Source: Bradyrhizobium algeriense (GTDB lineage: Bacteria; Pseudomonadota; Alphaproteobacteria; Rhizobiales; Xanthobacteraceae). From it: DNA of 64,000 bases. The stretch lies in the NCBI RefSeq assembly GCF_003062295.1, contig NZ_PYCN01000013.1, positions 62,001-126,000 on the forward strand, written 5' to 3'. The position numbers and the translations under genes were made by a program. Below are positions 63,712 to 64,000 of this stretch, piece by piece. The notes below the pieces were generated by a model. That model saw nothing but the letters and a program-made list of their open reading frames with translations. It did no database searches and was not told the origin of the DNA. Position 1 is the first letter of the stretch. Every line of letters starts with the position of its first letter.

Positions 63712-63796
63712 CCGGCTCGTTGCCGAGCAAAGTCAGCAGACGTGTTAGCGCGCGCAACAGCAACACCATGAACGGCATTGACGAAGGTTGTCGCAT
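63635..63796 (-). CDS. Small hypothetical protein, partly antisense to the DapA-like gene end
   Basis: 53 aa from the ATG at 63796. One hydrophobic helix (MPFMVLLLRALTRLLTLLG) is followed by a polar tail PVRAYRPEAHYMRGPGPAWR. This tail resembles small rhizobial hypotheticals as I remember them. It starts 1 nt after the stop of the upstream partial gene and its last 77 nt overlap the DapA-like gene on the other strand. No strong ribosome site is seen. Confidence 0.42.
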   Translation of the reverse strand: MRQPSSMPFMVLLLRALTRLLTLLGNEPVRAYRPEAHYMRGPGPAWRAKHGEG

Positions 63797-63797
63797 G

Positions 63798-64000
63798 TCA
63801 GAAATCCCATTTCTCGCCGAGATGCAGCGGCGGCTGCGGAAACCGGTCGCCATGCGCTTCCGGGTCGGGCTGGCGCGGGCGCGCCCACTTCGCACGCGTT
63901 GCGGCGTGCAGCCGCAGTTCGTTGCGCAGCCGCCGGATCTTTGCGGCGGCGATCGCGCGATGGATTGTCTTCAGTGCGGTCCGCAGGCGGCGTACCGCGC
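63798..64000 (-). CDS. Partial hypothetical protein (5' end beyond right edge)
   Basis: The minus-strand frame is open from the window edge to a TGA at 63798-63800 and has no start inside the window. 66 residues are visible: an Arg/Ala-rich helical part (IHRAIAAAKIRRLRNELRLH) and a polar C-terminus ending HGDRFPQPPLHLGEKWDF. I do not recognise a named family. It is followed after 1 nt by the 53-aa ORF, suggesting an operon read leftward from outside the window. Confidence 0.45.
   Translation of the reverse strand, partial: AVRRLRTALKTIHRAIAAAKIRRLRNELRLHAATRAKWARPRQPDPEAHGDRFPQPPLHLGEKWDF

Overview
The window looks like chromosome of a Bradyrhizobium-type alphaproteobacterium (Rhizobiales, Nitrobacteraceae). 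The evidence is high G+C with strong third-position GC bias, the gene content (KorAB-type 2-oxoglutarate:ferredoxin oxidoreductase, Tal-Pgi fusion, LigD/Ku, DUF3309 and DUF6496 proteins), and several copies of palindromic repeats of the kind I know from Bradyrhizobium genomes. This assignment is inferred from family knowledge; no search was run. I saw no rRNA, tRNA, CRISPR array, prophage or intact insertion sequence.

Layout, left to right. (1) 1-3952: the 3' part of pqqE, overlapped by a proline iminopeptidase gene, then a small dimeric-barrel hypothetical and a ChrA transporter. (2) 4244-8915: a tightly overlapping three-gene operon for a GltD-like NAD(P)H:ferredoxin module plus KorA and KorB. 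(3) 9092-13869, minus strand: the prkA-yeaH-spoVR stress operon. (4) 14373-15826: small exported proteins. (5) 16077-23519: a sugar-phosphate operon tal-pgi, gnd, zwf, pgl, gntK and a HAD phosphatase. (6) 23920-27050, minus: a dCache-HAMP class III adenylate cyclase and a formylglycine-generating-enzyme homologue. (7) 27524-43751: alpha-glucan and trehalose metabolism, with GH15 and malQ on the minus strand and treS-maltokinase, glgB, glgX, treZ and treY on the plus strand. (8) 43821-48618: a PHA-granule-type protein, DUF3309, ligD and ku (divergent, enclosed by a 43-nt inverted repeat) and a Lys-rich DUF6496 protein. (9) 48797-53254: an acyl-CoA-synthetase-like enzyme, a PPOX flavoprotein, and the DUF2157/GDYXXLXY membrane pair flanked by two copies of the kdpE 3' end. 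(10) 53307-61540, minus: kdpFABC-DE with two extra tiny membrane ORFs around kdpF. (11) 61883-64000: small rhizobial-type hypotheticals and a DapA paralogue lacking its Schiff-base lysine.

Functionally the window links central carbon flow (oxidative pentose phosphate and Entner-Doudoroff entry, ferredoxin-linked 2-oxoglutarate metabolism), storage and compatible-solute metabolism (glycogen, maltodextrin, trehalose), and stress handling (PrkA system, Kdp potassium uptake, NHEJ repair). TreS-Mak makes maltose 1-phosphate, yet glgE, which consumes it, is not in the window. TreY-TreZ makes trehalose from glucans trimmed by GlgX and rebranched by GlgB, and the GH15 enzyme may return trehalose or glucan to glucose. 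The most unusual points are the three-peptide leader of the kdp operon, paired AT-rich boxes upstream of kdp and of the divergent hypothetical gene, the duplicated kdpE end around DUF2157/GDYXXLXY, the inverted repeats bracketing ligD-ku, and the lysine-less DapA homologue.
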